Below are positions 62,826-64,000 of a stretch of 64,000 nucleotides of DNA, piece by piece. The translations under genes and the position numbers were made by a program. This DNA is from Brachycybe producta (Eukaryota; Arthropoda; Diplopoda; Playtdesmida; Andrognathidae). Below the pieces are notes generated by a model. That model saw only the letters and a list, made by a program, of their open reading frames with translations, ran no database searches and was not told the DNA's origin. The stretch's first letter is position 1. The number at the start of each line of letters is the position of its first letter. The stretch spans positions 186,001 to 250,000 of the forward strand of contig JAUPFP010000066.1 in NCBI GenBank assembly GCA_036925085.1, given 5' to 3'.

Positions 62826-63413
62826 AAAGCCCCTATCACACTAGCAACCTCCAATGCAATTCAATTTGCAATTCAACCTGTGATGTGACTTGCAACTAGA
62901 ACTTTGTAATAAACTTCTATATCACTATTCAACCTAGTTGCCAAACAAGTTTTCCAGACTTCGTTTATGTCAACTGGCTGACATTTGGGTGAATTTCGTA
63001 CGGTATCGGAAGCTATTTTACTTTTAATCCGCGTTTTACTGAATTTTAAAATCTCAATTCTATTCTGGATTTCCAGTAAAATGCAGCTAAAAAGTAAAAT
63101 GACTTTCCAATGGCCTGCTTTCCATTCACACGATCTGCTGTGAATCGTAGTGAAAATCTTACCTCCTTGGTTTGTGTACATATTGTGATCAACTAACAGG
63201 AAGTTCATAAACCGGAAGTCATGAAACCGGGAATTCGTTCAATGTTACATATGTCATTTCCGGCAAATGGCCTGATTGGTTGTTTGTCAGAAAGTTACAT
63301 GAAAAGTCTGTCAGAAGTTGAACCTGTGCAACTCGGTGAGACTGAGTTTGACACGTGTTGCATGTCACATTGCACGTTTTATTAAATCAAAAGTTGCTAG
63401 TGTGATAGGGGCT
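62826..63413. repeat. Family VIII foldback element, complete copy
   Basis: AAGCCCCTATCACACTAGCA at the left is exactly mirrored by TGCTAGTGTGATAGGGGCTT at the right. The next bases mirror loosely (TTGCAATTCAACCTGTGATG; CACGTGTTGCATGTCACATT). The central 111-codon minus-strand frame (62873-63208) has ordinary composition (MNFLLVDHNMYTNQGGKIFT at its start) but no recognised domain; it may be captured or chance sequence. Flanks are TTAA-like on both sides without a clean duplication. Confidence 0.82.
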
Positions 63414-64000
63414 TAACAAAGAACTATTAAATGGAAGAGAATTTCCATAGTCTAATAAGTAGTAATAACATTTGGGGGAAAAAAAGACCAAAAATATGCA
63501 TCAGTTCTAGCCATTAACTTTTATTTTAAAGTCTTTGAATGCCCATGTCTTCCCATACGAGGATGTGTATTCAATAAGTCATTAAGTAGGACAATGTTAT
63601 CATCTTCCAGTAAATGTTCGAAAAGAGCAAGGGGGCTTGGTCATTTCTTCGATCTGGTAAGGATTCCCAGTTTAGTTCCTGAAGCATAGAAGAGATACAC
63701 TGTCAGTATTCACTTATCTTAGTTCAAATAGTGGAATTAACAAGAAATTCAAATTCTTGCTAGGTTTTCTTATAAGGATTGTTGTTGTTGTTGTTGTGAT
63801 TCTGGTTTTTTTTTAAACTGTTGACAAACATAAGTAAGAACATTTCTTGTTCTTATGTTTATTCATTTCTGTCTTAGTTTTTCTTCTTCTGTTTTGTATA
63901 AATCATAAAAAGTTAGAAACATTTTTTTTCTTCTTTCTTTTCTCTTGCTTCTTCTTCTGGAAATAACTTTTCAGTTTTTCTGTTGCAAATTATTATACTC
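63414..64000. other. No gene seen
   Basis: AT-rich with (TTG)n near 63781-63799 and TTCTTC patches at the end; nothing further supported. Confidence 0.45.

Overview
The window looks like repeat-rich nuclear DNA of an invertebrate animal. It is AT-rich and full of microsatellites, poly-G runs and poly-T runs. It carries Ty3/gypsy LTR retrotransposons, a decayed non-LTR reverse transcriptase fragment and dozens of palindromic (foldback, MITE-like) elements. I see no operons, rRNA, tRNA or CRISPR. I cannot name the species. No host gene could be established; the best candidate is one exon-like stretch at 56641-56771.

Layout. 1-6608: foldback copies, simple repeats and a 32-G run. 6609-9589 (minus strand): a short LTR element with near-identical 638-bp LTRs, an intact small gag and a pol cut off inside the reverse transcriptase. 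9590-24480: mostly MITE-like elements, several with perfect 8-bp target duplications of hAT type, some nested in each other, and two or three CTCF-like sites at 12.3-12.5 kb. 24484-25182: a 20-bp minisatellite. 25731-39113: more foldbacks, a 30-bp minisatellite, a LINE-type fragment (29787-30090) and a foldback whose arm has grown into a 20-bp tandem array (36369-36598). 39114-42075: low-complexity DNA. 42076-51674: an apparently young, complete Ty3/gypsy-type element. 51682-52995: a MITE followed by a 21-bp satellite. 52996-64000: simple repeats, foldbacks, the candidate exon and a CG/TG-rich hairpin region.

The large element is the centre of interest. Its two 901-bp LTRs look identical. Gag starts inside the 5' LTR, and the primer-binding site lies inside the gag reading frame, as known in yeast Ty1. 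Gag ends at a UUUAAAC slippery heptamer followed by a foldable pseudoknot, and pol continues in the -1 frame. Pol carries protease, reverse transcriptase, RNase H and integrase. It then runs on for about 540 residues with membrane-type segments (possibly a fused env-like part) and reads into the 3' LTR. Beyond the 3' LTR the copy continues through exactly three bases plus an 18-base primer-binding site, which is the expected end of unprocessed plus-strand strong-stop DNA.

The small minus-strand element uses a different classical slippery site (GGGAAAC) with a perfect 7-bp stem 7 bases downstream, and its gag AUG directly follows the primer-binding site. The rest of the window is mainly non-autonomous DNA transposon debris. 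Several families occur in three to eight copies, so the window alone gives their ends, target duplications and relative insertion order.
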